From: Pedobacter ginsenosidimutans
GTDB taxonomy: Bacteria; Bacteroidota; Bacteroidia; Sphingobacteriales; Sphingobacteriaceae
Reading direction: 5' to 3'
NCBI RefSeq assembly: GCF_001442625.1
Contig: NZ_LMZQ01000038.1
Location: 1-54,994 of the forward strand
Length of the DNA: 54,994 nucleotides
The notes under the pieces: generated by a model
The model's database searches: none
What the model saw: the letters and a program-made list of their open reading frames with translations, nothing else
Told to the model about the DNA's origin: nothing
Position numbers and translations under genes: made by a program
In this document: positions 34,814 to 43,329 of the stretch, in pieces
Numbering within the stretch: position 1 is the stretch's first letter
How the letters are laid out: the number at the start of each line of letters is the position of its first letter

Positions 34814-35836
34814 ATGGAAAGTAAAAATAATTACAACGGTGCATTACAACAGCCAATAGGCTCAGGATTTAATGCAACATCTGCCACTACTGATGTGATA
34901 GCTGGCATTAACCTTAAAGGAAAAACAGCGATCATCACTGGCGGCTATGCTGGTATAGGTTTAGAAACTACCAAAACATTTGTACAAGCAGGTGCCAGGG
35001 TAATTGTACCTGCACGCGACATTGAAAAAGCGAAGCGGAATTTAGTTGGCTTAGCCAATGTAGAGGTGGAAGCTATGGATTTAATGGACTATCATTCAAT
35101 TAATGCCTTTGCTGGAAAATTTTTAGCGGGTAGACAGCCCCTTGATCTTTTGATTAATAACGCAGGTATTATGTGGGTACCCCTGCGTAGAGATGCACGA
35201 GGTTATGAGTCGCAGCTTTCTACTAATCATTTGGGGCATTTTCAGCTTACTGCTAAATTATGGCCAGCGCTGAAAAAAGCCGATAGGGCCAGGGTGGTAA
35301 ATGTTTCTTCATATGGTCATCAGATTGCGCCTTTCAATTTTGAAGATCCTAACTTTGAACATCGGCAATATGAAACTTTATTGGGCTACGGACAATCGAA
35401 AACCGCCAATAACCTTTTTGCAGTCGAACTCGATGTACGTGGTGCGAAATCGGGCATCAGGGCTTATGCCGTACATCCCGGCTCGGTTAACCATACCGAT
35501 CTAGGAAGAGAAGCACCTATGGAACTTTACCAGCAAATGGGTACTCATGATGCTGATGGCCATATTTTTCCGGAGGTAGAAAAGAAACTGAAACAACTTA
35601 CACAAGGCGCTGCTACAACGGTTTGGTGTGCTACGAGCCCGTTACTTAATGAGATTGGGGGAGTATATTGCGAGGATGCTGATATAGCGGAGTTAGATTT
35701 GGGTAATATTGAACATTTAATGTCTGAGCCATCCACCTTGCATGGGGTAAGGTCTTATTCGGTTGATGAAATAAATGCAAAACGGTTATGGAGTTTGAGT
35801 GAGGAATTGCTCGATATAACATTTAACGCCGATTAA
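34814..35836 (+). CDS. Short-chain dehydrogenase/reductase (SDR)
   Basis: A 340-residue NAD(P)-dependent oxidoreductase. The cofactor motif TGGYAGIGLE (from about residue 43) is the classical TGxxxGIG. NNAG follows at about residue 117, and the active site has Ser in VVNVSSYG and the YxxxK motif in YGQSKTANN. The protein is longer than classical SDRs (about 250) because of an N-terminal tail of about 35 residues and a C-terminal extension, as in retinol-dehydrogenase/WWOX-like SDRs. Substrate unknown. The next gene, 30 nt downstream, is an AraC-type regulator that probably controls it. Confidence 0.92.
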   Translation: MESKNNYNGALQQPIGSGFNATSATTDVIAGINLKGKTAIITGGYAGIGLETTKTFVQAGARVIVPARDIEKAKRNLVGLANVEVEAMDLMDYHSINAFAGKFLAGRQPLDLLINNAGIMWVPLRRDARGYESQLSTNHLGHFQLTAKLWPALKKADRARVVNVSSYGHQIAPFNFEDPNFEHRQYETLLGYGQSKTANNLFAVELDVRGAKSGIRAYAVHPGSVNHTDLGREAPMELYQQMGTHDADGHIFPEVEKKLKQLTQGAATTVWCATSPLLNEIGGVYCEDADIAELDLGNIEHLMSEPSTLHGVRSYSVDEINAKRLWSLSEELLDITFNAD

Positions 35837-35866
35837 TTAAAACCAATTATTTGTATTTTAGCAACA

Positions 35867-36673
35867 ATGGAGTTTCAAACAAAATATATCACTTCAGAGA
35901 TTAAACTCTCTTGTTATGAAGACAAGTTGTTTAAAACTGAAGTGGTTTTCGACAACCATATGCTGATATGGTTTATTTCAGGAGAAACTAAAATTATTGA
36001 GGCCAATAAAGAACATGTGTTTAATGCGGGGGATATTTTTTTGATCCCCCGAAATCAACTGGCCACAATCATCAATTACCCAAAAGATGGGCTGCCGCAT
36101 AAAACAGTGGTAATGCATTTATCGGCAAAAAGGTTAAGAGATTTTTACGCAGATATAGAGGTGAAGCATAAAGTACAGGTATCACAGCAAATATTGAGTT
36201 TTAGCCATCATCCATTACTAAAAAGCTGCCTGGCATCTTTGATCCCTTATTTTGATCTTCAGGAAACTTTTCCAGAACATATTGCTGCATTAAAAATAAA
36301 TGAAGCCATTAATATTCTTCGGTTTATCGATCCTGAAATTGATAATGTGCTTTCTGACTTTCGGGAGCCTGGTAAAATTGATCTGGTAGACTTTATGGAA
36401 AAAAACTATATGTTCAATATGCCCTTAGAAAAATTTGGATACCTTATGGGGCGTAGTTTATCGACTTTTAACCGCGATTTTAGAAAAGCATTTAACCGTT
36501 CTCCACAAAGATGGCTAACTCAAAAAAGATTGGAATTGGCCCATTATCAACTTGTAGAAAAGCATAAAAAACCTGTTGAGGTATATATGGAATCGGGTTT
36601 TGAAGATTTGTCGCATTTCTCTTTTGCCTTTAAAAAAGAATTTGGATATGCACCTTCTACCTTAGTAAAGTGA
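35867..36673 (+). CDS. AraC family transcriptional regulator
   Basis: A 268-residue regulator with an N-terminal cupin-like domain (HVFNAGDIFLIPRNQLATI, about residues 45-65) and a C-terminal HTH domain (about 165-265) ending in ESGFEDLSHFSFAFKKEFGYAPS. The pattern is that of the ExsA-like/AraC_N groups often paired with oxidoreductases. It follows the SDR gene by 30 nt and is likely co-transcribed with it and autoregulatory. It ends at a bidirectional hairpin shared with the convergent nitrilase gene. Confidence 0.88.
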   Translation: MEFQTKYITSEIKLSCYEDKLFKTEVVFDNHMLIWFISGETKIIEANKEHVFNAGDIFLIPRNQLATIINYPKDGLPHKTVVMHLSAKRLRDFYADIEVKHKVQVSQQILSFSHHPLLKSCLASLIPYFDLQETFPEHIAALKINEAINILRFIDPEIDNVLSDFREPGKIDLVDFMEKNYMFNMPLEKFGYLMGRSLSTFNRDFRKAFNRSPQRWLTQKRLELAHYQLVEKHKKPVEVYMESGFEDLSHFSFAFKKEFGYAPSTLVK

Positions 36674-36683
36674 AATATATATC

Positions 36684-36715
36684 ATCAGACAACATGAAAA
36701 TGTTGTCTGATTTTG
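36684..36715. terminator. Strong hairpin between convergent genes
   Basis: ATCAGACAACAT (36684-36695) and ATGTTGTCTGAT (36700-36711) are perfect 12-bp arms with a GAAA tetraloop and a following TTTG. It sits between the AraC gene and the convergent nitrilase gene and can terminate both. Confidence 0.88.
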
Positions 36716-36747
36716 TTGAAATTGCCAGAAGGGATGAACAGATAATC

Positions 36748-37701
36748 TCAATCTTTCTTTTTAAGCCAGGCAACCTGTTGATGGCTTTCATGCGGCTGAC
36801 CTAGTATATCTTTGTACAGATCAGGTTTCCTCGCCTGAATATATCGGTATCCTCCAGCATTGGTAAGTGGGTCGGGGTTTAATTCTGCTATAACAAATTC
36901 ATTGCCTAAAAACCTGCATTCGGCCATTACATCACCAAAAGGATCGATAATCATCGAACACCCATTTTTAAGCTGATCGTCATCCATTCCAATTGGATTG
37001 GCAAAAACGGCATATATTCCATTGTCGTAGGCTCGGGCGGGTAACCATTTCATTAGCCATTCTCGGCCCTTTAATCCATCAAATTCAGTACGTAATAAAT
37101 CGCTATTCTGCTCTTTGTTCTCCCAAAGTCTAGCGTCTACAAAACCAGCTCCTGGTCGGGTAGAGGGTGTACACATGGTTACATGTGGCATAAAGATGAT
37201 TTGTGCGCCTAAAAGTGTGGTTGCCCGTACATTTTCGATAATGTTATTGTCGTAACAAATCAAAATGCCGCATTTCCATCCATATAAATCAAATACTGTA
37301 AAGGCATTGCCAGGTAAAAGATGAGGGTTTATAAACGGATGCAGCTTTCGGTGTTTGGCAATCAGGCCAGTTCCATCAACACAAACATAAGCTTTGAACA
37401 AGTTGTCGTTTTCATCTTTTTCGAATAGTCCGGCAAGAATAGCGATGTTAAATTCTTTGGCAAATTCAATTAACTGAATAACGCTTGGGCCTTGTGGTAC
37501 AAATTCTGCAAGCTCAAGCATTTGTTGTTTAGAAAGGTGCCTGGCAAAGGTGTAGCCTGTTATTGAGCATTCGTGGAAAGCAATTGCCTGTGCACCTTGG
37601 TTTGCAGCTTGCTGGGTTAGATGCTTAATTACAGAAAGGTTATACGCTTTATCTCCGCTTTTATTTTCGAACTGTGCTGTGGCTATTTTAAAATTTTTCA
37701 T
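36748..37701 (-). CDS. Carbon-nitrogen hydrolase (nitrilase superfamily)
   Basis: A 317-residue soluble hydrolase from ATG 37701 (a start at 37731 would add ten residues before the conserved KIATAQFE strand). The Glu-Lys-Cys triad is present: Glu44 in AFHECSITGY, Lys119 in KHRKLHPF and Cys149 in GILICYDNN. ICYDNN and the following HVTMCTPSTRPG loop suggest an amidase/carbamoylase branch rather than a true nitrilase. Members hydrolyse amides, carbamoyl or nitrile substrates; the substrate here is unknown. The divergent or upstream neighbour on the same strand is an AraC regulator 79 nt upstream, which may control it. Confidence 0.9.
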   Translation of the reverse strand: MKNFKIATAQFENKSGDKAYNLSVIKHLTQQAANQGAQAIAFHECSITGYTFARHLSKQQMLELAEFVPQGPSVIQLIEFAKEFNIAILAGLFEKDENDNLFKAYVCVDGTGLIAKHRKLHPFINPHLLPGNAFTVFDLYGWKCGILICYDNNIIENVRATTLLGAQIIFMPHVTMCTPSTRPGAGFVDARLWENKEQNSDLLRTEFDGLKGREWLMKWLPARAYDNGIYAVFANPIGMDDDQLKNGCSMIIDPFGDVMAECRFLGNEFVIAELNPDPLTNAGGYRYIQARKPDLYKDILGQPHESHQQVAWLKKKD

Positions 37702-37779
37702 TTTTAAGGTATTTAGTACTAAACTGTTCAAAGCTAACTGGTACGATTCTGAAAAATTTGTATAAAACCGACAAAGATA

Positions 37780-38589
37780 TTAGTGAAGGGGCATGAGGTT
37801 GATCGCCAGCATATGGGTAGTATCTTTATAATGGGCAGGCGTAAATCCGGTCATTTTTCTGAAATTCCGGTTGAGGTGGGCATGATCATAATAGCCAGAT
37901 TCGTAAATCAACGCTGCTATTTTCTTTTTATGGGGCTGTTTTTGAAGCAGCTTAAGGAAGTGCTGAAACTTAATGGTATCTGCAAATCTTTTAGGGGAAC
38001 TGCCGATATGTTCACGGAATTTACGTTCCAGCTGTCTTTCGGTTGTAGGAAGTGCTTTGAGTAAGTCTTCTACACTAACGATACCTTGATGCTGATAGAT
38101 CAGCTTCATTGCCATCGTAAAATCGGCGGTCAAGTGCCTTTGGGAAGGCATGTGCTTTAATAAGAAATTTTCAATAATGCCAATGGCGGCATCTGTTGTT
38201 AAAGCTGTAAGAATTTGTTCTTCTAAGTTGCGGGCTTCCTGTGCAAACAAATCTTCAAGCGGTATGGCATGATCATTTAATTCATAAGCTGCGGTACGAA
38301 AATGGGTAAATAAGGCATAAGGTTCTAAAACCACAACGATCATATTTAAATTGCCAGTAGCAATTATGGTATTGTGATGAGTGAGTTGCCCATAAATAAA
38401 ACTTTGCGGCTGAAGTTGCGCAATTAGATTTTCTTCATCCCACTGCAAAAATGGATCTTTTAAATGAAAAACTATGCCTGGATTACCATCAGAAAACATC
38501 CGGTAATACTGCTGTACACTGGTTTTTTGATCTATAATTAAATAGTGTTTCACCAATCCCTGAAGTAAATGCTGAGGAGGTAATTGCAT
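37780..38589 (-). CDS. AraC family transcriptional regulator
   Basis: A 269-residue regulator. The N-terminal half lacks the usual cupin phrases and matches the DUF6597-type sensor found in many Bacteroidota AraC proteins (DGNPGIVFHLKDPF, FIYGQLTHHNTI). The C-terminal HTH domain has TERQLERKFREHIGSSPKRFA and ESGYYDHAHLNRNFRKMTGFTPAHY, the Arac signature. It lies upstream of the nitrilase gene in the same direction and divergent from the SRPBCC gene. The DUF6597 name is from memory of this style. Confidence 0.87.
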   Translation of the reverse strand: MQLPPQHLLQGLVKHYLIIDQKTSVQQYYRMFSDGNPGIVFHLKDPFLQWDEENLIAQLQPQSFIYGQLTHHNTIIATGNLNMIVVVLEPYALFTHFRTAAYELNDHAIPLEDLFAQEARNLEEQILTALTTDAAIGIIENFLLKHMPSQRHLTADFTMAMKLIYQHQGIVSVEDLLKALPTTERQLERKFREHIGSSPKRFADTIKFQHFLKLLQKQPHKKKIAALIYESGYYDHAHLNRNFRKMTGFTPAHYKDTTHMLAINLMPLH

Positions 38590-38728
38590 ATTAACAAATG
38601 TAGCAGAATCGTAGCAATTTGTTTAGTTCTACCCGCTATAATGTCCGCTACACATCCTATCAATTAGCTGTCAGTATGTTAACTTTGATATAAATATTAT
38701 TCTCAAGTTGTTTAAAACAAGCAGAACA

Positions 38729-39223
38729 ATGGAAAAGCAAGATTTTACAGCCACCATTTTGGTAGATCAAAGTCCGAATGAAGTATTTAATGCAATCACC
38801 AATGTTAGTGGATGGTGGTCGGAAGCTATTGAAGGAGATACCGATATTATTAACGCCGAATCCGTTTATCATTATAGAGATATTCATTACTGTAAAATGA
38901 AACTGGTAGAAATGATTCCAGATCAAAAAATAGTTTGGCTGATATTGGATAACTACTTTAAGTTTACAACCGATAAAAGCGAATGGATCGGTACAAAGTT
39001 GGTTTTCGATATTACTAAAAAAGGCGAACAAACCGCTGTAACTTTTACGCACGAGGGCTTGGTACCGCAGTACGAATGTTATGAAATTTGCAGGGAAGCC
39101 TGGACTAACTATATAAAAGAAAGCTTGTATAAGTTGATTACCACAGGAAAAGGGGAGCCAAATCCTAAAGAAAACGATGGATTTAATACTGAATTGGCAA
39201 AAAAGTGGAAACTGGAAGCCTGA
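38729..39223 (+). CDS. SRPBCC / AHSA1-like (START-fold) protein
   Basis: A 164-residue soluble protein from ATG 38729; a TTG at 38708 is rejected because the ATG precedes the conserved first strand (FTATILVDQSPNEVFNAITN). The sequence alternates beta strands with VSGWWSEAIEGDTD and a long C-terminal helix (EICREAWTNYIKESLYKLI), the START/AHSA1 fold that holds hydrophobic ligands in a cavity. Function is not predictable. It is divergent from the AraC gene, separated by 139 nt. Confidence 0.85.
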   Translation: MEKQDFTATILVDQSPNEVFNAITNVSGWWSEAIEGDTDIINAESVYHYRDIHYCKMKLVEMIPDQKIVWLILDNYFKFTTDKSEWIGTKLVFDITKKGEQTAVTFTHEGLVPQYECYEICREAWTNYIKESLYKLITTGKGEPNPKENDGFNTELAKKWKLEA

Positions 39224-39294
39224 TTATAACTGCAGAGGCCGATCAAAAAGTTAAATTCGATCCGCATTGTCGTTGTCCAAAGGACTCCTACGGA

Positions 39295-39348
39295 GAGCTT
39301 GTCGAAACGTTCTGTTAAGACTATTTGACCTAGTCCTTCGACAGGCTC
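39295..39348. repeat. REP-like palindrome (family 2)
   Basis: GAGCTTGTCGAA (39295-39306) and TTCGACAGGCTC (39337-39348) are near-complementary arms that match the core of the element at 1871-1939, with the same GATGACA tail. It lies in the gap after the SRPBCC gene, convergent with the XRE gene. Confidence 0.7.
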
Positions 39349-39408
39349 AGGATGACAGTATATATTATGGGGTGGCCACTGCAGTTAATATATAAATTAA
39401 ATTTATTA

Positions 39409-39774
39409 TTAGTGTTTCCGAAGATTTTCTAAAGTGCCAATAATCTTCTTTTGGCTTTTAATGGTTTCTTCGTAAAGTTCGAGCAATTTGTTTTTTTCTT
39501 TGATTAAATTTTTAAGCTCATTAAGCTCCTCATCACTTTGGACAAGGATATCGATTTCAAATTGAGCCAGGTCCTCATCTTTACGGTAGTATTCGAAAAA
39601 ATTAATACCAAGTGCAATAGAGATCCTTTTTAATAAATTAGTATCTACCGAGGCCGATTTAAGTAAAGTATCTGCCCGATGTTTGCTAACACTTATTTTC
39701 TCGGCAAGTTGATTCCTACTCATTGATTTTGCCTTCATCTCTTTCCAGATCAGTAACCCAATATTTATGCTCAT
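39409..39774 (-). CDS. XRE-type helix-turn-helix protein with C-terminal coiled coil
   Basis: A 121-residue protein. Residues about 5-65 are a Cro/CI-like HTH (SRNQLAEKISVSKHRADTLLKSASVDTNLLKRISIALG). Residues about 75-118 are a charged heptad-like helix (DEELNELKNLIKEKNKLLELYEETIK in outline), likely a dimerisation coil. It starts 12 nt after the stop of the LtaS-like gene on the same strand, so it is probably co-transcribed with that envelope gene. No toxin-like partner is adjacent. Target unknown. Confidence 0.82.
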   Translation of the reverse strand: MSINIGLLIWKEMKAKSMSRNQLAEKISVSKHRADTLLKSASVDTNLLKRISIALGINFFEYYRKDEDLAQFEIDILVQSDEELNELKNLIKEKNKLLELYEETIKSQKKIIGTLENLRKH

Positions 39775-39785
39775 GGCTAAATTTA

Positions 39786-41729
39786 TTAAGGTTTCTTTTT
39801 AGACTCAAAACCGTACAAACCATTTTGGTAGAGGTACGATGCCATCTGGTAATTGGATATAGCCTCATTAATCAATTTCTGATCTGCTGGTATGGCTACA
39901 GCATTTCCGTTAGTAAAATCGGGTTTGTAAGTAGTTGCTTTTTTATTCGGATCGAGAATAACCAGCTTATCATTTTTAATGTAGCCTAAACTCTGGTAGG
40001 TGCTTATAAACGCCCTTTCTTCGTTATCTTTCATTTTAAATACATCCTGACCGAAAAACTTACTGTCGTAACTGAAATTCAGGTAACCTAAAATGGTGGG
40101 ACCGATATCAATCTGTGCGGTGAGTTTCTCGAATTTGCCTGGTGCAATATGCCCGGGACTATAAAAAATCATAGGAATATGATATTTATCTACCGGTAAC
40201 TGTACTTTACCCGCACTCGAAGCACAATGATCAGCAACAATAACGAATAAGGTATTCGAAAACCAGGGTTTCAGCTTTGCTTCTCGTATAAACTTACCAA
40301 TAGCATAGTCGGTGTATTTAACGGCGCCTTCTCTGCCGGTGTGTGATGGAATATCAATTCTTCCTTCGGGATAAGTATACGGACGGTGGTTAGAAACCGT
40401 CATAATCTGTGCGAAGAATGGTTTCCTGTCTTTATAATCTTTATCCAGTTCGCGTAACGAAAGCGTAAATAAATCTTCGTCTGCAACACCCCAGATATTA
40501 GAATAATGGATTTCTGAATCCTGAAGCGCACTTCTATCGGTTACCTGATAGCCATTGTTTGAAAAGAACTCGTTCATATTATCAAAATAACCATAACCGC
40601 CATAAATAAACCTGCTATTATAGCCTTTCGAACGAAATATGCTACCTAAGGTGAATAAGTTTTTATTATCAGGGCGTTTTACAATCGATTGGCCGGGAGT
40701 AGGTGGGATGCAAAGTGAAAGTGCTTCCAGACCACGCACTGTACGTGTTCCCGAAGCGTATAGATTGTTGAAGAGCAAACCTTCTTTTGCGAGCGAATCG
40801 AGTTGGGGGGTAATGTGCTGTGTATTGCCAAATGCAGATAAAAACTCAGCGCTTAAACTTTCTACGCTAATGAGCACCACATTCATCTTGTTTTCAGTAC
40901 CTGAATTATTGATGGTTCTGGAGGTATTATTAAATGCTCCGTTTTTAGCAGTAGAATCTTGCTGAAGCAAATGGCTTAGAATAGATTCTGCATTTTTTAT
41001 GGGGATGGTTTTGTAAAAAGTATTGTAATCGAGCTGATTGTTCCAAAAGGCAAAGCCAAAATCGTACATGCCATTGCCCGAAAGCTCGTTTACATATTGG
41101 TTTTTGCTCAGGTATTTTAATTTATGGCTCACCCCAAAATAGGTAAGAACAGGCAGGCACAAAAGAATCAGGGCAATTATGGTTCGTTTGCTGAAACTGG
41201 TTTTATTGGTGGTAGATGTTGTAATAGATTTTCTTAAAAGATAAACGATTAGGGTTGTGACGATCACCAAACCCACCATAATGCTGTTGATCGGGTACGA
41301 TTGGCGGATATTGCCAATAACCTCTGTGGTATAAACCAGATAATCGACAGCTATAAAATTATAGCGGACTGAAAATTCCTCCCAGAAGAACCATTCTGAA
41401 ATGGCATTGAAGATTAACGTAAAAACAACAAAGAAAAAATAAATGAACAATAATACCTTGTTGAATTTGCTGGCGTACCATTTTGAAGGAAGCAGCCATA
41501 GGTAAATTACAATCGGAATTACCGCAAAAGATGCAGCAGCAAGATCGTAAAACAAGCCAATAACAAAAATTTTAAGGATATTAAATATCGACCAATCAAC
41601 AGAAGAAACACTATAAATTAATAAAGAGAGCCTCGTAGTTAGCGATATGGCACATAATAGTACTGTAACTAAAAAAACTGGTCCAAATCTATGATCGAGT
41701 AATTTATTTGTTTTTTCTTTAATGCTCAT
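39786..41729 (-). CDS. LtaS/MdoB-type membrane phosphotransferase (sulfatase-fold)
   Basis: A 647-residue inner-membrane protein from ATG 41729 (a TTG at 41747 would add six residues). About five TM helices occupy residues 15-200. The extracytoplasmic alkaline-phosphatase-fold domain starts at NVVLISVESLSAEFL (metal ligand Glu), has the likely nucleophile Thr in YASGTRTVRGLEA, then MTVSNHRPYTYP and FVIVADHCAS with metal ligands Asp-His. This is the family of lipoteichoic acid synthase, MdoB and related phosphoglycerol/phosphoethanolamine transferases. In a Gram-negative it would decorate lipids or glycans of the envelope. Tandem CTTCAGAATT boxes lie about 70-90 nt before its start. An XRE gene follows 12 nt downstream. 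Confidence 0.88.
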   Translation of the reverse strand: MSIKEKTNKLLDHRFGPVFLVTVLLCAISLTTRLSLLIYSVSSVDWSIFNILKIFVIGLFYDLAAASFAVIPIVIYLWLLPSKWYASKFNKVLLFIYFFFVVFTLIFNAISEWFFWEEFSVRYNFIAVDYLVYTTEVIGNIRQSYPINSIMVGLVIVTTLIVYLLRKSITTSTTNKTSFSKRTIIALILLCLPVLTYFGVSHKLKYLSKNQYVNELSGNGMYDFGFAFWNNQLDYNTFYKTIPIKNAESILSHLLQQDSTAKNGAFNNTSRTINNSGTENKMNVVLISVESLSAEFLSAFGNTQHITPQLDSLAKEGLLFNNLYASGTRTVRGLEALSLCIPPTPGQSIVKRPDNKNLFTLGSIFRSKGYNSRFIYGGYGYFDNMNEFFSNNGYQVTDRSALQDSEIHYSNIWGVADEDLFTLSLRELDKDYKDRKPFFAQIMTVSNHRPYTYPEGRIDIPSHTGREGAVKYTDYAIGKFIREAKLKPWFSNTLFVIVADHCASSAGKVQLPVDKYHIPMIFYSPGHIAPGKFEKLTAQIDIGPTILGYLNFSYDSKFFGQDVFKMKDNEERAFISTYQSLGYIKNDKLVILDPNKKATTYKPDFTNGNAVAIPADQKLINEAISNYQMASYLYQNGLYGFESKKKP

Positions 41730-41795
41730 AGTTAATGATGAATCCAAAGTTTGAATTTAACTGGCCACACTTTGTAGTTGGCGAAGGTAAGTTTC

Positions 41796-41817
41796 AATTC
41801 TGAAGGAATTCTGAAGG
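41796..41817 (-). promoter_or_regulatory. Tandem 11-bp box upstream of the LtaS-like gene
   Basis: AATTCTGAAGG occurs twice back to back (41796-41806, 41807-41817). Read on the minus strand this is CCTTCAGAATT twice, followed after 7 nt by TACCTTCG, one mismatch from TAnnTTTG. The layout is that of an OmpR/PmrA-type response regulator site placed where the -33 element would be. The perfect 17-bp palindrome TTAAGTA-ttg-TACTTAA (41843-41859) lies beyond it. Confidence 0.55.
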
Positions 41818-41919
41818 TTTGGTTAGTGCCTAAAGGTATCATTTAAGTATTGTACTTAACAATTTATTAATACAATGGAAAGAAACAGGCTTTCCAGGTC
41901 TTGTTAACAGGAATTCATG

Positions 41920-41941
41920 CTACAGTTTTTCTTCAGAATTT
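41920..41941 (+). promoter_or_regulatory. Tandem 11-bp box upstream of the HD/regulator/kinase genes
   Basis: CTACAGTTTTT (41920-41930) followed by CTTCAGAATTT (41931-41941), an 11-bp direct repeat with 8 of 11 matches, 34 nt before the HD gene ATG. The second unit is identical in ten bases to the boxes at 41796-41817 and 44916-44926. Confidence 0.5.
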
Positions 41942-41974
41942 GCAGATACTCTTGTATTGTTTATTGGTAGATAA

Positions 41975-42574
41975 ATGGAAAAAGAGCAGGAAATATTGCT
42001 AAAAAAGGTTGAAACATTCGTTAAAGAACTTCTAGAAAAGGAATTGCCAAAAAGTATGTACTTTCATAATTTTGAACATACTTTGCTGGTGGTAGATGGT
42101 GTTAAGACAATTGGTAGACAAAGTAATGTTAATGAAAATGAATTGCTGACGCTTATTTTGGCAGCCTTTTTACATGATGTTGGCTATACTAAACAATACA
42201 TTGGCCATGAGCTGGCCAGTGCCAAAATGGCTCAAGATTTTTTGCTGGAAAATGGTCTTGAACGCCATCAGATAAAATTGGTAAGCAACTGCATTCTTGC
42301 TACAAAATATCCTCAATTGCCAGGTACCGATTTAGAAAAAATAATATGTGATGCCGATTTTTATCATTTTTCCCTTCAAAGTTATACTGATTTTGCCACG
42401 AGGCTGAAAAGAGAATGGGAAGAAAACCTTCGTTTGGTATACACAGATCGGGAATGGGATGCCATCAACATCAAAATGCTTACGGGGCACGAATATTTTA
42501 CCACCTTTGGTAAACAAATATTGCAGAAAAAAAAGAACCTGAATATCGAAAAATTGATACAGCGATTTACCTAA
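41975..42574 (+). CDS. HD domain phosphohydrolase
   Basis: A 199-residue soluble protein with the HD metal-binding set: His31/His35 in FHNFEHTL, His67-Asp68 in AAFLHDVGY, a later histidine in IGHELASAKMA and Asp in IICDADFYHF. Length and motifs fit the small HD hydrolases that act on nucleotides or phosphorylated lipids. No signal peptide or membrane helix. It is divergent from the LtaS-like gene across a 245-nt region holding the CTTCAG boxes, and 77 nt upstream of the response regulator gene, so it is probably the first gene of that operon. The substrate is unknown. Confidence 0.87.
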   Translation: MEKEQEILLKKVETFVKELLEKELPKSMYFHNFEHTLLVVDGVKTIGRQSNVNENELLTLILAAFLHDVGYTKQYIGHELASAKMAQDFLLENGLERHQIKLVSNCILATKYPQLPGTDLEKIICDADFYHFSLQSYTDFATRLKREWEENLRLVYTDREWDAINIKMLTGHEYFTTFGKQILQKKKNLNIEKLIQRFT

Positions 42575-42651
42575 AGGTTTTACATAACAGTTTTAATTTT
42601 CTGGTTTTAATGACTACTTTATATCCAATTAAATAACAAAATGATTAAGCA

Positions 42652-43329
42652 ATGAAAATTTTAGTCATTGAAGATGAACAGGCTTTATTAGAGAGTATAC
42701 TTGCCTATTTTACAGGAGAAGGCAACATTTGCGAGCATGCTTCAGATTTTGCCGCTGCCAACGAGAAAATATCACTTTACAGTTACGATTGTATTCTATT
42801 AGATTTAGGCTTGCCTGGTGGCGAAGGACTGGAATTATTAACCAAGCTTAAACAACTGAAAAAAAGAGATGGTGTACTCATTATTTCTGCGCGCCATTCT
42901 TTAGATGACAAACTTGCCGGACTCGATCTTGGTGCTGACGATTATTTGGTTAAGCCTTTTCATTTATCAGAACTTAAAGCGCGTGTAAGTGCTATTATCC
43001 GCAGGAAAAATTTTGATGGTGACAATGTTATTCATTTCAATGAGATCACTGTAGATGTTTCAGCAATGAAAATTAATGTAAAAGGCAATCAGGTAATACT
43101 CACCAAAAAAGAGTTCGATCTGTTGGTGTATTTCCTTTCTAACCGCAATAAAGTAGTCACTAAAAATGCCATGGCCGAACACCTGTGGGGAGATGAAATG
43201 GATTTATCGGATGATTTTGATTTTATTTATACCCATGTTAAAAATCTCCGTAAAAAACTACTCGAAGCCGGATCAGCTGATTATCTTCGTTCTGTTTATG
43301 GAATTGGCTATAAATTTGGCGATATATGA
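42652..43329 (+). CDS. OmpR/PhoB family response regulator
   Basis: A 225-residue DNA-binding regulator. Receiver domain: acidic pocket IEDE at 7-10, phospho-acceptor Asp51 in DCILLDLGLPG, Lys-Pro in DYLVKPFHLSELKARV. Winged-helix Trans_reg_C domain at about 130-223, with ILTKKEFDLLVYFL and YGIGYKFG. It overlaps the kinase gene by four bases (ATGA), so the pair is translationally coupled. OmpR-type dimers bind two direct half-sites with 11-bp spacing, which is exactly the spacing of the CTTCAGAATT boxes found before the LtaS-like, HD and PAP2 genes. This makes it the best candidate to bind them. Confidence 0.95.
   Translation: MKILVIEDEQALLESILAYFTGEGNICEHASDFAAANEKISLYSYDCILLDLGLPGGEGLELLTKLKQLKKRDGVLIISARHSLDDKLAGLDLGADDYLVKPFHLSELKARVSAIIRRKNFDGDNVIHFNEITVDVSAMKINVKGNQVILTKKEFDLLVYFLSNRNKVVTKNAMAEHLWGDEMDLSDDFDFIYTHVKNLRKKLLEAGSADYLRSVYGIGYKFGDI

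Noticed and set aside
39409..39774. Toxin-antitoxin antitoxin
   Set aside because: XRE-type HTH, but the adjacent gene is a large LtaS-like membrane enzyme and no small toxin gene is next to it.
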